DNA of 22,620 nt, taken from the NCBI GenBank assembly GCA_035486135.1, contig DATHNI010000459.1, forward strand, positions 1 to 22,620. Reading direction: 5' to 3'. Below the pieces are notes generated by a model that was not told the DNA's origin, did no database searches, and saw only the letters and a list, made by a program, of their open reading frames with translations. The DNA is from JASHVB01 sp035486135. Its GTDB lineage: Bacteria; Pseudomonadota; Alphaproteobacteria; Acetobacterales; Acetobacteraceae. Shown here in pieces: positions 1 through 8,563 of this stretch (its first letter is position 1; each line of letters starts with the position of its first letter). The position numbers and the translations under genes are program-made.

Positions 1-551
1 TGGTGCTCGGCTTCATCATCGCGCTGTCGCCGCCGGTGGAACGGCTGCTGTATCCCTATGTCGTGGCGTTCCAGACGCTGCCGAAGGTGGCGATCGCGCC
101 GATCATCGTCATCTGGTTCGGCTACGGCCTGACGTCGAAAATCATCATCACCGCGACGATCGCGTTCTTCCCGCTGCTGGCCAACACGATCATGGGACTG
201 CGCGCGGCGCCCTACGACCAGATCGAAATGCTGACGGCCTACACCGCATCGCGCTGGCAGGTGTTCCACATGGTCCGGATGATGCAGGCGCTGCCGTATG
301 TTTTCGTCGGCCTCGACGTGGCGATCGTGCTGTCGGTGATCGGCGCCATCGTCGGCGAGTTCGTCGGCGCCAAGGCCGGGCTCGGCTATCTGCTGTTGCA
401 GAAGAACTTCAACTTCGACATGGCCGGCACGTTCGCGGTCCTCGTGGTGCTGTCGCTGATCGGCGTGGTGCTGCATTCGCTGATCCGCCTGGCGCAGCGC
501 CGGGTGATCTTCTGGATGGACATGTCCGGCAAGGGTTCCATCTTCGCGTGA
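1..551 (+). CDS. ABC transporter permease, SsuC/TauC-like (5' end missing)
   Basis: Inner-membrane permease subunit of an ABC importer, related to the nitrate/sulfonate/taurine/pyrimidine-precursor class. The reading frame is open from the left edge, so the N-terminal part lies outside the window; about 182 residues remain. Several hydrophobic helices are visible. A cytoplasmic-loop segment (EMLTAYTASRWQVFHMVRM) sits where the EAA loop that contacts the ATPase is expected, followed by the helix-rich SVIGAIVGEFVGAKAGLGYLL, which is typical of this family. The C-terminus is short and positively charged, as in complete members. The ATPase and binding protein are presumably upstream, outside the window. 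The substrate cannot be deduced; the oxygenase downstream could act on the imported compound, but that is inference. The stop is TGA at 549-551, followed directly by a hairpin repeat. Confidence 0.88.
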   Translation, partial: VLGFIIALSPPVERLLYPYVVAFQTLPKVAIAPIIVIWFGYGLTSKIIITATIAFFPLLANTIMGLRAAPYDQIEMLTAYTASRWQVFHMVRMMQALPYVFVGLDVAIVLSVIGAIVGEFVGAKAGLGYLLLQKNFNFDMAGTFAVLVVLSLIGVVLHSLIRLAQRRVIFWMDMSGKGSIFA

Positions 552-566
552 CTGCCCTTAAAAAAA

Positions 567-750
567 CCTCTCCCGCGGGAGCGGGAGAGGTCGAGGGCGC
601 GCAGCGCACGAGGGTGAGGGCGATCGGGTCGGCACGCAGCATGAAGGTCGAGCATGCCGGCCCGATCACCCTCACCCTCGGCGCAGGGGCGCCTCGACCC
701 CCGGGTCAAGCGCCCGGGGGCAGGCTCTATCCCGCTCCCGTGGGCGAGGT
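567..750. repeat. Nested inverted-repeat element, family R1 copy a
   Basis: Palindromic intergenic element between the permease and the oxygenase gene. It opens with a 10-bp-stem hairpin at 567-590 (CCTCTCCCGC paired with GCGGGAGAGG). It then has an inner stem formed by 610-628 and 661-679 (19 nt, one mismatch; core GAGGGTGAGGG). A GC-rich right part follows to about 750. The same outer and inner stems recur at 15820-15995, so this is a dispersed family, not a one-off terminator. The A-run at 560-566 would act as a U-tract only for minus-strand transcription, and no minus-strand gene ends here. Confidence 0.85.
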
Positions 751-772
751 TGCCATACCAGGAGAGCAATTG

Positions 773-1750
773 ATGTCCCGACCTCCACGCGCGGCGACCG
801 CCGATGAAGTTCCGGTGCTGGACCTCGCACCGCTGAACACCGGCGGCGATCTGGGTTTGCTCGCCGGCACGCTGCGCCATGCCTGCGTGACCACCGGCTT
901 CTTCTACGTGAAGAACCACGGCATCCCGGCCCCGGTCTTCGATGGCGTGTTCGATGCGACCCGTCGCTATTTCGATCTGCCGGAGGCGCAGCGCCTCGCA
1001 CACCGCATGGACGAACGCTTCCGCCGCGGCTTCATGCCGCAAGGCATCAACCAGCACCCCGGTTTCGCGCCCGACCTCAAGGAAAGCTACGAGATCGGCA
1101 TCGACCTGCCGCTCGACCACCCCGCCGTGGCGGAGGGCCTGCCGCTGCACGGCCCGAACCGCTGGCCCGCGGAGTGTCCCTGGCTGCGCGACGCCGCGGA
1201 GAGCTACTTCAACGAAACCATGGCGCTGGGTAAGCGGCTGCTGCGCGTGTGCGCCGTCAGCCTGGACATGCCGCCGGATTACTTCCTGCAATGGTGCGTC
1301 ACGCCGATGGTGCAGATGCGGCTGTTCCATTACCCGCCGCAGCCGCCGCTGACCGACGACCGGACGTTCGGCGTCGCCCCGCACACCGACTACGGCATGA
1401 TCACCCTGCTGTCGCAGGACCCCATCGGCGGGCTGGAACTTCGCAAGCGCGACGGCGAGTGGATCGGCGCGCCGTTCATTCCCGGCACGCTGGTCGTCAA
1501 CCTGGGCGATCTGTTCCAGCGCTGGACCAACGACATCTACCGCTCGAACCCGCACCGCGTGGTCAACCGCAGCGGCAAGGAGCGATACTCGATCCCGACC
1601 TTCTTCAACCTGGACTACAACGCGCAGGTGTCCTGCCTGCCGACCTGCCAGTCGGCCGACAACCCGGCGAAATACGCACCGATCCGCGCCGGAGATTACC
1701 TCGTCGGCCGGTTCCGCGACGTGCAGAAATACCGCGGCGTCGCTGCCTGA
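773..1750 (+). CDS. 2-oxoglutarate/Fe(II)-dependent oxygenase, isopenicillin N synthase-like family
   Basis: Predicted cytosolic non-heme iron dioxygenase of 325 residues. It has the N-terminal DIOX_N region (PVLDLAP, then GFFYVKNHGIP) and the C-terminal 2OG-FeII core. Iron ligands are visible as His204-x-Asp206 (PHTDYGMITLL) and His261 (SNPHRVVN). Arg271-x-Ser273 (RYSIPTFFN) fits the 2-oxoglutarate-binding RxS. The start is ATG at 773 because AGGAG at 760-764 lies 8 nt upstream; the frame stays open farther upstream, but only through repeat DNA. Such proteins in ABC-transporter neighbourhoods are usually annotated as isopenicillin N synthase family oxygenases of unknown substrate. A beta-lactam role is not implied. 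The GFA-like gene follows after 48 bp, so the two may be co-transcribed. Confidence 0.92.
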   Translation: MSRPPRAATADEVPVLDLAPLNTGGDLGLLAGTLRHACVTTGFFYVKNHGIPAPVFDGVFDATRRYFDLPEAQRLAHRMDERFRRGFMPQGINQHPGFAPDLKESYEIGIDLPLDHPAVAEGLPLHGPNRWPAECPWLRDAAESYFNETMALGKRLLRVCAVSLDMPPDYFLQWCVTPMVQMRLFHYPPQPPLTDDRTFGVAPHTDYGMITLLSQDPIGGLELRKRDGEWIGAPFIPGTLVVNLGDLFQRWTNDIYRSNPHRVVNRSGKERYSIPTFFNLDYNAQVSCLPTCQSADNPAKYAPIRAGDYLVGRFRDVQKYRGVAA

Positions 1751-1798
1751 CGCCGCGCGACTGCCCCTTGACCTCGGCCAGATGATCGGAGGCATCCC

Positions 1799-2266
1799 AT
1801 GACCGACCTGCTGGAAGGCGGCTGCGCGTGTGGTGCGGTGCGCTATCGCCTGACCTCGCCGCCGATGTTCGTGCATTGCTGCCACTGCCGCGACTGCCAG
1901 CGCCAGGCCGGCAGCGCCTTCGCCATCAACGCGCTGATCGAGGCCGACCGCTGCGTCGTGTTGTCCGGCGAGACCGCGCCCTCCGCCATGCCCACCGACA
2001 GCGGCCGGCCGCACCACGTCCATCGCTGTACCGCCTGCGGCACCGCGCTGTGGAGCGAGTATGGCGGCCGCGCCGCACTGCGCTTCGCCCGCGTCGCCAC
2101 GCTCGATGACCCGGCCGCGCTGACGCCTGACGTGCACATCTACACCCGTTCGAAACTGCCCTGGGTCGCGCTGCCCGACGGTGTGCCGGCCTTCGAGGCC
2201 TATTACGATTCGAAAACGCTATGGCCCGCGGCGAGCCTGGAACGCCGCCGGGCCCTGTTCGGCTGA
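1799..2266 (+). CDS. GFA/CENP-V family zinc-binding protein
   Basis: Small cytosolic protein of 155 residues in the GFA (glutathione-dependent formaldehyde-activating enzyme-like)/CENP-V fold. The expected zinc-binding cysteines are present: Cys9-x-Cys11 near the start (GGCACGAVRY), Cys28-x-Cys30-x-x-Cys33 (CHCRDCQRQ) and Cys77-x-x-Cys80 (CTACGTALW). Family members bind two zinc ions. A few have been linked to formaldehyde-glutathione adduct formation, but for most the substrate is unknown, so no reaction is assigned. ATG at 1799 is preceded by GGAGG at 1788-1792. The gene follows the oxygenase by 48 bp and its stop lies 2 bp before the likely GTG start of the glycosyltransferase, suggesting a shared transcript. 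Confidence 0.9.
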   Translation: MTDLLEGGCACGAVRYRLTSPPMFVHCCHCRDCQRQAGSAFAINALIEADRCVVLSGETAPSAMPTDSGRPHHVHRCTACGTALWSEYGGRAALRFARVATLDDPAALTPDVHIYTRSKLPWVALPDGVPAFEAYYDSKTLWPAASLERRRALFG

Positions 2267-2268
2267 AC

Positions 2269-3894
2269 GTGGCCAAGTTGGCGACGATCACCGGCGCCAC
2301 CCCCAACTGTCATTGCGAGGAGCGCAGCGACGCGGCAATCCCCCGCCTGACGAACCGGGCCGACTCGTCGGGCGGGGGATTGCCGCGTCGCTGCGCTCCT
2401 CGCCATGACAGTTGGGAATGGCAACGCCACCTCCTCCTGCTCCTGCTCTTCGCCACGCTGATCCGCCTCGTCTTCGCCGCCGCGCTCGGCCTCGGCGTGG
2501 ACGAGAGCTACATGGTCGCCTCCGGCCGCACGCTGAGCCTCGGCTATTTCGATCATCCGCCGGCCTCGTGGTGGCTGGCCTGGGCGGCCTCCCATATCGC
2601 CGGCACCGAGGCGCCCATCGTCGTGCGCCTGCCCTTCATCGCCTTGTTCGCGCTGTCCACCTGGGTGATGGCCCGCCTCGGCGCCGCGATCGCCGACGAG
2701 CGCTCCGGCTTCTGGGCCGCCGTACTGCTCAATCTCTCACCGGTATTCGGCGTCACCACCGGCACCTGGGTGCTGCCCGACGGCCCCCTCGACTGCGCCT
2801 TGCTCGGCGCCGCGCTGTGCCTGGTGCGCGCCCTGCCCGCCCAAGGCCGGGCAGCATCGCTCTGGTGGGCCGGCGCAGGCCTGTGCGCCGGGCTGGCGCT
2901 GTTCTCGAAATACTCCGCGGCACTGACGCTGGCCGGCGCGTTCGCCTACCTGCTGACCAGCCGCGAACACCGCCACTGGCTCGCCCGCCCGGCCCCATAC
3001 CTCGCCGCCGCGCTGGCCGTGCTGGTGTTCTCCCCGGTGATCGCCTGGAACGCCACGCACCACTGGGCGTCCTTCGCCTTCCAGGGCGACCGGGCCGCTG
3101 CCGGCGCGCACTTCCATCCCCTCGGACCGCTGGTCGTACTGGCCGGCGAGGCACTGTTCGTCCTGCCCTGGATCTGGGCCCCCATGATGGCGCTATTCGT
3201 CGCCGCCCTCCGCAAGGGTCCGGATGCCTGGCGATCCTGGCTGCTCGCCTGCCTCGCCGCCCCGCCGATCGTCCTGTTCGCGCTGATCGCCGCCTGGTCC
3301 GGCCAGCGCGTGCTGTTCCACTGGGCCGCGCCCGGCTACCTGATGCTGTTTCCCTTGCTCGGCGAGGCGGTGGTGACCCGCCTGCTTCACCCCTGGCTGC
3401 GCCGCACCCTGCGCGACACCGCCGTGCTCGTCGTGCTGACCGTCGCCGTTGTCGCCACCCAGGTGCGGTTCGACTGGCTGCACCCGGTGATCGCCCGCGT
3501 GGCCCGCCAGGACCCGGACCTGGAGGCGATCGACTGGACCTCGCTGCGTACCGACCTCGCCGCCCGGGGACTGCTGGTGCCCGGCACAGTGGTCGGCGTG
3601 CCCGACTGGCGCGACGCGGGGAAGATCGCCTACGCGCTCGGGCCGGATGTCACCGTGCTTTGCCTGAACAGCGACGCGCGGCAGTTCGGACTGGCCGATC
3701 CGCCGCAGCGCTTCATCGGGCAGGATGTGCTGCTGCTGGTGCCAGAACACGCGGTCCGTGCCACGCAGGCGCTGGCGCCGGTGTTCGATGGCATCGACGC
3801 TCTGCCACCTGCGCCGATTCGCCACGCCGGGCGCGTGCTGGCAGAGGTCGTGGTGCTGCGCGCCCATCGGCTGCGCGCCTGGCCGCCACCGTGA
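2269..3894 (+). CDS. Glycosyltransferase family 39 (PMT/ArnT-like) membrane protein; N-terminus encoded by a repeat
   Basis: Integral membrane glycosyltransferase that would use a polyprenyl-phosphate sugar donor on the periplasmic side, by family analogy. The conserved acidic pair follows the first hydrophobic helix (Asp78-Glu79 counted from GTG 2269, in GVDESYMVASG), followed by the hallmark GYFDHPP. About ten more hydrophobic segments follow and a short soluble C-terminal region closes the protein, giving 541 residues. The start is uncertain. No in-frame ATG lies between the palindrome (2302-2416) and the first membrane helix, so translation must begin upstream of it (ATG 2221, GTG 2269, TTG 2278) or inside it (TTG 2380). 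GTG 2269 is chosen for its position 2 bp after the previous stop. The N-terminal 50 or so residues are therefore repeat-derived (CHCEERSDAAI-type translation). Acceptor sugar or lipid unknown. Confidence 0.87.
   Translation: MAKLATITGATPNCHCEERSDAAIPRLTNRADSSGGGLPRRCAPRHDSWEWQRHLLLLLLFATLIRLVFAAALGLGVDESYMVASGRTLSLGYFDHPPASWWLAWAASHIAGTEAPIVVRLPFIALFALSTWVMARLGAAIADERSGFWAAVLLNLSPVFGVTTGTWVLPDGPLDCALLGAALCLVRALPAQGRAASLWWAGAGLCAGLALFSKYSAALTLAGAFAYLLTSREHRHWLARPAPYLAAALAVLVFSPVIAWNATHHWASFAFQGDRAAAGAHFHPLGPLVVLAGEALFVLPWIWAPMMALFVAALRKGPDAWRSWLLACLAAPPIVLFALIAAWSGQRVLFHWAAPGYLMLFPLLGEAVVTRLLHPWLRRTLRDTAVLVVLTVAVVATQVRFDWLHPVIARVARQDPDLEAIDWTSLRTDLAARGLLVPGTVVGVPDWRDAGKIAYALGPDVTVLCLNSDARQFGLADPPQRFIGQDVLLLVPEHAVRATQALAPVFDGIDALPPAPIRHAGRVLAEVVVLRAHRLRAWPPP
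2302..2416. repeat. Long REP-like palindrome, family R2 copy a
   Basis: Inverted repeat with 46-nt arms at 2302-2347 and 2371-2416, one mismatch and a 23-nt loop. It starts CCCAACTGTCATTGCGAGG. Its translation (CEERSDAAIPR) is the kind commonly seen where such dispersed elements are read as protein. A shorter relative is at 20084-20171. It overlaps the 5' end of the glycosyltransferase reading frame. Confidence 0.92.
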
Positions 3895-3945
3895 TGGCTC
3901 GCCGCAGCACCAACCGTTCCCCCGGGGCGTCCGTTCGGAACAGGG

Positions 3946-4135
3946 CAGCAAAGCAAACAAGGATTTCAACACGGATTTCACTGAGAGGAAGGTCGAGCCA
4001 CGGATTTGCACAGAGAATATTTAAATCATCCCGGGAGCACGCAGGATATTGCCCGTGTCACGAGGCCTTGCTCTTCTAAATCTGTGGCTTGATCTTCTTC
4101 TCAGTGAAATCCGTGTTGAAATGCTTGTTTTGCTG
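3946..4135. repeat. Imperfect long inverted repeat, family R3 copy a
   Basis: Intergenic inverted repeat between the glycosyltransferase and the hydrolase. A perfect 24-nt core lies at 3963-3986 and 4099-4122 (contains CAACACGGATTTCACTGAG). The arms extend imperfectly on both sides to about 60 nt. A related element (shared AAAGCAAnCAAG and ACACGGAnTTTCAC) is at 18288-18471. The gap 3895-4244 holds no convincing gene beyond this. Confidence 0.88.
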
Positions 4136-4244
4136 CGCTGCCCCCGACTCCCCGGCGATGTCCATTGTATGCCGCCGTGCAGTGGCCCCCCGCTGGCGAT
4201 GCGCCTGACCCGGCTGTAGAAGCGCCCCACTGGAGGCACCACCG

Positions 4245-5813
4245 ATGGCTGCCCGCAAGAATGTGCTGTTCATCATCGCCGACCAGTGGCGCGGAGACTG
4301 CCTCGGCGTGCTAGGGCACCCGGCGATCAGGACGCCACACCTCGACGCCCTCGCCCGGCGTGGCGTGACCTTCACCCGGCATTTCGGCCAGAGCGCGCCG
4401 TGCGGCCCGGCCCGCGCCTCCATGCTGACGGGCCTCTATGTGATGAACCACCGGGTGGTGGCGAACGGCGTGCCCCTCGATCGGCGCCATCCCAACCTCG
4501 CGCTTGAACTGCGCCGTGCCGGGCTCGATCCCTGCCTGGTGGGCTACACCACCACCGTGCCCGACCCTCGCTCCACCACGCCGGACGACATCCGCTTTAC
4601 CGAGTTCGGCGACGTGCAGGAGGGCTGGCGGGTGTTCGCCCATTTCGACGAACGCGAATGGCGCAATTACTTCGCCTGGGTGCGCGGCAAGGGCGTGGCG
4701 CTGCCGGACGACCCGATGACCCTGATGGCGCCCGACGGGCCGCCCGGACCCAGTGCCGCGCCGGCCCGCATCCCGGCCGCCGCGTCCGACACCGCCTGGA
4801 CGGCAGAGCACTCGATCCGGTTCCTGCATACGACCCGCAAGGACCGCCCGTGGGTGCTGCATTGTGGCTTCTTCCGCCCCCATCCGCCCTTCGCCGCCCC
4901 GGCCCCCTGGCATCAGGCGGTGGATGCCGACGCAATGCAGCCCGCCATCGGCGCGCCAAGCTTGCAGGCTGAAGCGGCGCAGCATCCGATGATGGCCCAT
5001 TGGCTCGCCCGTCAGCAGCGCGCCAATTACTTCCAGGGTGCCTCCGGCACGGTACAGCCGCTGACCCAAGACGAGGTCGCGCTGGCCCGCCGCGCCTATT
5101 ACGGCCTGATCGCCGAGGTGGACGACGCCATCGGCCAGATCCTCGCGGCGCTTGTGCAGACCGGGCAGGCCGAGGACACGCTGGTGGTTTTCACCGCCGA
5201 CCATGGCGAGCAACTCGGCGACCACGGCTTGTTCAGCAAGCTCGGCTGGTTCGATCAAAGCTACCACCTGCCGCTGATCATCGCCGATCCCGCTTGCGCG
5301 TCGGCGCACGGCCGCCAGGTGGACGCGTTCACCGAGGCGGTGGACCTGATGCCGACCATCCTGGACTGGCTCGGCGCGCCTGTGCCGCGGGCCTGCGACG
5401 GTGTGACGCTGACCCCCTGGCTGCGCGGCGAGACACCGGCCGCATGGCGCGACGCGGTGCATTTCGAGTACGACCTGCGCGGCGGCTGGCCCGATCCGCG
5501 CCGGTCACCGCTCGGGATCGAGGTGGACGCGGCGGCGATGTGCGGGATGCGCACCGCGGAGTGGAAATACGTGCACTTCGCCGCACTCCCGCCGGTGCTG
5601 TACGACCTTCGGCAGGACCCGCACGAAACGCGCAATGTTGCGTCCGACCCCGCCTATGCGCCGCTGCTCTCAGAAGCCGCCGGCCGGATGCTGTCCTGGC
5701 GCATGCGCCACGCCGACCGCACGCTGACGCATCTCTGTGCGACGCAGGCGGGACTGGTGGACCGGCGGAGCACTGCTGCCAGTGCACCCGTTCAGGATGG
5801 CGAAACAGCTTGA
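4245..5813 (+). CDS. Sulfatase-fold hydrolase, phosphonate monoester hydrolase/phosphodiesterase-like
   Basis: Predicted metal-dependent hydrolase of the alkaline phosphatase superfamily, 522 residues. The metal site starts at Asp13 (IIADQWRGD). The nucleophile motif is Cys53-x-Pro-x-Arg57 (APCGPARASMLTGLY); the Cys would be converted to formylglycine. The second metal site is Asp319-His320 (FTADHGEQLGDHG). From memory, the sequence resembles Rhizobium leguminosarum phosphonate monoester hydrolase along its length: YVMNHR, VGYTTTVPDPRSTTPDD, TEAVDLMPTILDWLG, YVHFAALPPVLYDLR, SWRMRHADRTLTH. The length is also similar (about 514). Characterised relatives are promiscuous toward phosphonate and phosphate diesters and sulfate esters; the natural substrate is open. 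There is no signal peptide, so it is likely cytosolic. ATG 4245 has GGAGG at 4232-4236. It appears monocistronic; no formylglycine-generating enzyme or phosphonate gene is nearby. Confidence 0.9.
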   Translation: MAARKNVLFIIADQWRGDCLGVLGHPAIRTPHLDALARRGVTFTRHFGQSAPCGPARASMLTGLYVMNHRVVANGVPLDRRHPNLALELRRAGLDPCLVGYTTTVPDPRSTTPDDIRFTEFGDVQEGWRVFAHFDEREWRNYFAWVRGKGVALPDDPMTLMAPDGPPGPSAAPARIPAAASDTAWTAEHSIRFLHTTRKDRPWVLHCGFFRPHPPFAAPAPWHQAVDADAMQPAIGAPSLQAEAAQHPMMAHWLARQQRANYFQGASGTVQPLTQDEVALARRAYYGLIAEVDDAIGQILAALVQTGQAEDTLVVFTADHGEQLGDHGLFSKLGWFDQSYHLPLIIADPACASAHGRQVDAFTEAVDLMPTILDWLGAPVPRACDGVTLTPWLRGETPAAWRDAVHFEYDLRGGWPDPRRSPLGIEVDAAAMCGMRTAEWKYVHFAALPPVLYDLRQDPHETRNVASDPAYAPLLSEAAGRMLSWRMRHADRTLTHLCATQAGLVDRRSTAASAPVQDGETA

Positions 5814-6257
5814 GCCCGCCGTTCCCAAGGCGTGCCGAGCAATGCCACGGCGTTCGCAGGCAACGGCTGCGCGTGCCGCCGCCGCCGTGACAAGCGGCGC
5901 ATTGGGATTCATTGCCAGAGCGACGGCTCGCGACGTGCGGAGATTTTAGGGGTGCCTCCCTCACGCATCGTTAACTTTTAGCCTGCTACACTGCTGCGCC
6001 GCAGCGAGCTGGTGCCGCAACCATGATAAACTCCGCCCTTGGTGTTGAGACTGCCCACATTGATTTGCAACCGGTCTCAGCCTCTTTGGTAATGGCCGAT
6101 GCGGTCGAGTATGGCACGTTCAAACCAACATGCCGCCTGGACAGTAGCCGCCTGATGAAGGTGTCCGGGCAAGGGCACAGCGCAAGCCGGATTCGAGTCC
6201 GCCGGACACGGGAGTGCCGATCGCCAATGGCCTTGCATCGACGCAGGGGCTGACGCG
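5814..6257. other. Intergenic region with no supported gene
   Basis: A 444-bp gap between the hydrolase and the first chemoreceptor. It has lower GC in its middle (around 5940-6110) than the flanking genes, which suits an upstream regulatory region. A GTTAAC palindrome is at 5970-5975. A 76-codon frame at 6023-6253 has no clear ribosome binding site and a composition unlike the real genes. No RNA gene is recognised. Confidence 0.5.
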
Positions 6258-8492
6258 ATGCGGCTCACGCTGACCATTGCTGCCAAACTCGGCGTCGCTT
6301 ACTGTCTGTTTTTGGCACCGATCACCTATCTTGGATATCAGATGGTGTCGGACAAGCAGACCAATATCGAATTCGCCAAGAAGGAAATCCTTGGCGTACA
6401 CTATATCGCGGCAGTACGCGGCGTGCAGGACGCGGTGGTCCGCGGCCGTGGCATGGCCGCCTTGATGGAACCGATCAAGGCCAACGAAACGGCACATGGC
6501 ACGGGCCTCAAGACGGCAGGTTCCGTCGATGCCCTGTTGCAGGCGTTGGCGGGCACAGACCGCGGCGCCGCAGCGCAAGCCGCCGCTGACCTTATCGGCA
6601 AGGCTGCCGATGGTTCCAACCTGACGCTCGACCCGGATCTGGACAGCTTTTACACGCAGGACGCGTTGACTGTGAAAGTGCCGACGGCCGTGGCGGGTGT
6701 AGCTTCATTGGCCATGTCAGTCGCCGGCACCGCCGGACATGACATCTCCGCCGCCGATCAGGTGACGATCGGCGTCCAGGCCGGCGCACTGCAACCCACG
6801 CTCGATGGTCTGGCCGCCGACATCCGCAGCGCGATAGAGGGCAATCCGGACAAGACGGTGAACGGCGCCGTCAACGGGTTGGCCGGAACGGTCACCGAAA
6901 CGGCCAAGGTTGCCCTGGCCGGCCTGGCCGATCATGCCAAGGCAGCCAATGCGCTGACGATCGCACTGCCTTTGCTCGACGCCATCACGGCAGCCGGTGC
7001 CGCCGACGCCGGCGAGGTGGAGCATCTTCTGGATTCCCGCATCGCGACATTCCGTTCCGCTGAGATGATCCACGGCGGCATCGCGCTGACGTTGTTCTTC
7101 GTGGCCGTCCTGTACGTGCTCATGGTTGTGCAGTTTGGTGCCATAAGATCGCTGCACGCTCTGACGGTCGTCATGCTCCGGCTTGCGGACAACGAGCTGG
7201 GAATCGAAATCGGCGGGCTGACACGTTGCGATGAGGTGGGCGACATGTCCCGCGCCGTTGCCGTGTTCAAGGAGCACATGGTGGAAGGGAGGCGGATAGC
7301 CGCCGCGCGGGAGGCCGACCAGCAGCGCTCCGCGGCCGAGAAGCATGCCGCCTTGGTTGCAATGGCGGACAGGATCGAGGCCGAGACGACCACGGCTTTG
7401 CATGAGGTCACGACACGCACGAACGCCATGACGGCGACCGCCGAAGAAATGAACGCATCAGCCGGCCGGACCGGAAGCTTTGCCCAAAGCGCGGCGAGGG
7501 CTTCCGCGCAGGCTTTGGCCAATGCACAGACCGTGGCAAGCGCCGCGGAGCAATTGAGTGCGTCGATCGGCGAGATTGGTGGCCAGGTAGCCAGGTCCAC
7601 CGAGGTCGTGGGCCGTGCCGTTGTCGCCGGCACCGAGACTCGCGCGACGATCGGCGCGCTGAACGAGCAAGTGAACCGCATCGGCGCAGTGGCCGACATG
7701 ATCGGTGAGATCGCGGCCAAAACCAATCTGCTGGCATTGAATGCCACGATCGAGGCCGCACGCGCCGGCGACGCCGGCAAAGGCTTCGCCGTGGTCGCCT
7801 CGGAAGTTAAGGCACTCGCCACCCAGACTGCCCATTCCACCCAGGAAATCGCCCGGCACATCGATCAGGTGCGTGGTGCCACCAAGGCCTCTGTCGCCGC
7901 CGTGGCGCAAATTGAGCAAACCATCGATGAGGTCAATGCCATCGCGGGCTCGATCGCCGCTGCGGTGGAACAGCAAGGGATGGCAACGGCGGAGATCGCC
8001 CGCAACGTGACCGAGACTGCATCGGCCGCCAACGAGATGTCCTGCCGTAGCGCGGAGGTGTTGTCCGAAGCCGAGCAAACCGGCGTGCATGCCGGCGAAG
8101 TGCGGGAGGACGCGGTCGCCTTGAACGGCGCCGTGAGCGACCTTCGCCATTCGGTCATCCGTGTGGTGCGTACCTCCTCGGCTGAGGTGGATCGGCGCCA
8201 GGCCGTGCGGTTCCAGGTTGATCTGCCATGCCGCCTGAACGTGCCAGGCCAGGCAGCGTCTGGGGCGCGGGTTGCCAATATTTCGGAAGGCGGTGCCAGC
8301 ATCCGTGGTGGACCGAAGCTGGCCGAGGGCACGCACGGCGAACTGCATCTGGATGGTTTTGGGTTTGTGTTGCCATGCGTTGTCCGCGGCAGCGACGACG
8401 GCATGCTGCACCTGGTATTCGAACTCGACGAAGCGGAAAAAGCAAAGTTCAGACCTGCTGTCGAACGTCTCGCTCAACAGCGCGCCGCCTGA
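6258..8492 (+). CDS. Methyl-accepting chemotaxis protein with C-terminal PilZ domain
   Basis: Transmembrane chemoreceptor of 744 residues that would signal to CheA/CheW. Order: membrane helix about 10-30; periplasmic, mostly helical sensor region about 31-270 (contains LDPDLDSFYTQDA, a motif also common in helical sensors of histidine kinases); membrane helix about 272-294; HAMP about 295-350; cytoplasmic signalling domain with hairpin tip near 480-520 (AAKTNLLALNATIEAARAG); PilZ about 645-740. The PilZ cyclic-di-GMP residues are intact: RQAVR (RxxxR) and NISEGG (N/DxSxxG). No C-terminal CheR/CheB-tethering pentapeptide is visible. The layout resembles Azospirillum Tlp1, a PilZ-containing receptor. 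The ligand is unknown. ATG 6258 has only a weak ribosome binding site. The gene stands alone and ends at a palindrome facing the convergent adhesin gene. Confidence 0.94.
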   Translation: MRLTLTIAAKLGVAYCLFLAPITYLGYQMVSDKQTNIEFAKKEILGVHYIAAVRGVQDAVVRGRGMAALMEPIKANETAHGTGLKTAGSVDALLQALAGTDRGAAAQAAADLIGKAADGSNLTLDPDLDSFYTQDALTVKVPTAVAGVASLAMSVAGTAGHDISAADQVTIGVQAGALQPTLDGLAADIRSAIEGNPDKTVNGAVNGLAGTVTETAKVALAGLADHAKAANALTIALPLLDAITAAGAADAGEVEHLLDSRIATFRSAEMIHGGIALTLFFVAVLYVLMVVQFGAIRSLHALTVVMLRLADNELGIEIGGLTRCDEVGDMSRAVAVFKEHMVEGRRIAAAREADQQRSAAEKHAALVAMADRIEAETTTALHEVTTRTNAMTATAEEMNASAGRTGSFAQSAARASAQALANAQTVASAAEQLSASIGEIGGQVARSTEVVGRAVVAGTETRATIGALNEQVNRIGAVADMIGEIAAKTNLLALNATIEAARAGDAGKGFAVVASEVKALATQTAHSTQEIARHIDQVRGATKASVAAVAQIEQTIDEVNAIAGSIAAAVEQQGMATAEIARNVTETASAANEMSCRSAEVLSEAEQTGVHAGEVREDAVALNGAVSDLRHSVIRVVRTSSAEVDRRQAVRFQVDLPCRLNVPGQAASGARVANISEGGASIRGGPKLAEGTHGELHLDGFGFVLPCVVRGSDDGMLHLVFELDEAEKAKFRPAVERLAQQRAA

Positions 8493-8563
8493 TTGGGTTG
8501 TACCAGGCAGTGTTACACAATCTGGTGTGGTGATCCCCATGCTTCGACCCGGGCCACCGCCAG

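Noticed and set aside
773..1750. True isopenicillin N synthase for beta-lactam biosynthesis
   Set aside because: Only the general oxygenase fold and metal ligands are shared; no ACV synthetase or other beta-lactam gene is nearby.
386..2137. 583-codon minus-strand open frame
   Set aside because: It lies opposite the permease, oxygenase and GFA genes, which have clear family motifs. It is Arg/Ala/His-rich, as expected for an antisense shadow in GC-rich DNA.
2412..4079. 555-codon plus-strand frame overlapping the glycosyltransferase
   Set aside because: Arg/Pro/Ala-rich without hydrophobic segments, while the other frame gives an unmistakable GT39 membrane protein.
6185..6215. tRNA T-arm-like text (GGATTCGAGTCC)
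   Set aside because: The stem pairing is only 3 bp, the residue before TTCGA is not the required G, and no acceptor, D or anticodon arms can be placed around it.
6023..6253. 76-codon frame in the gap before the first chemoreceptor
   Set aside because: No ribosome binding site and an Arg/Ser-rich C-terminus with no host-like codon pattern; chance is the simpler explanation.
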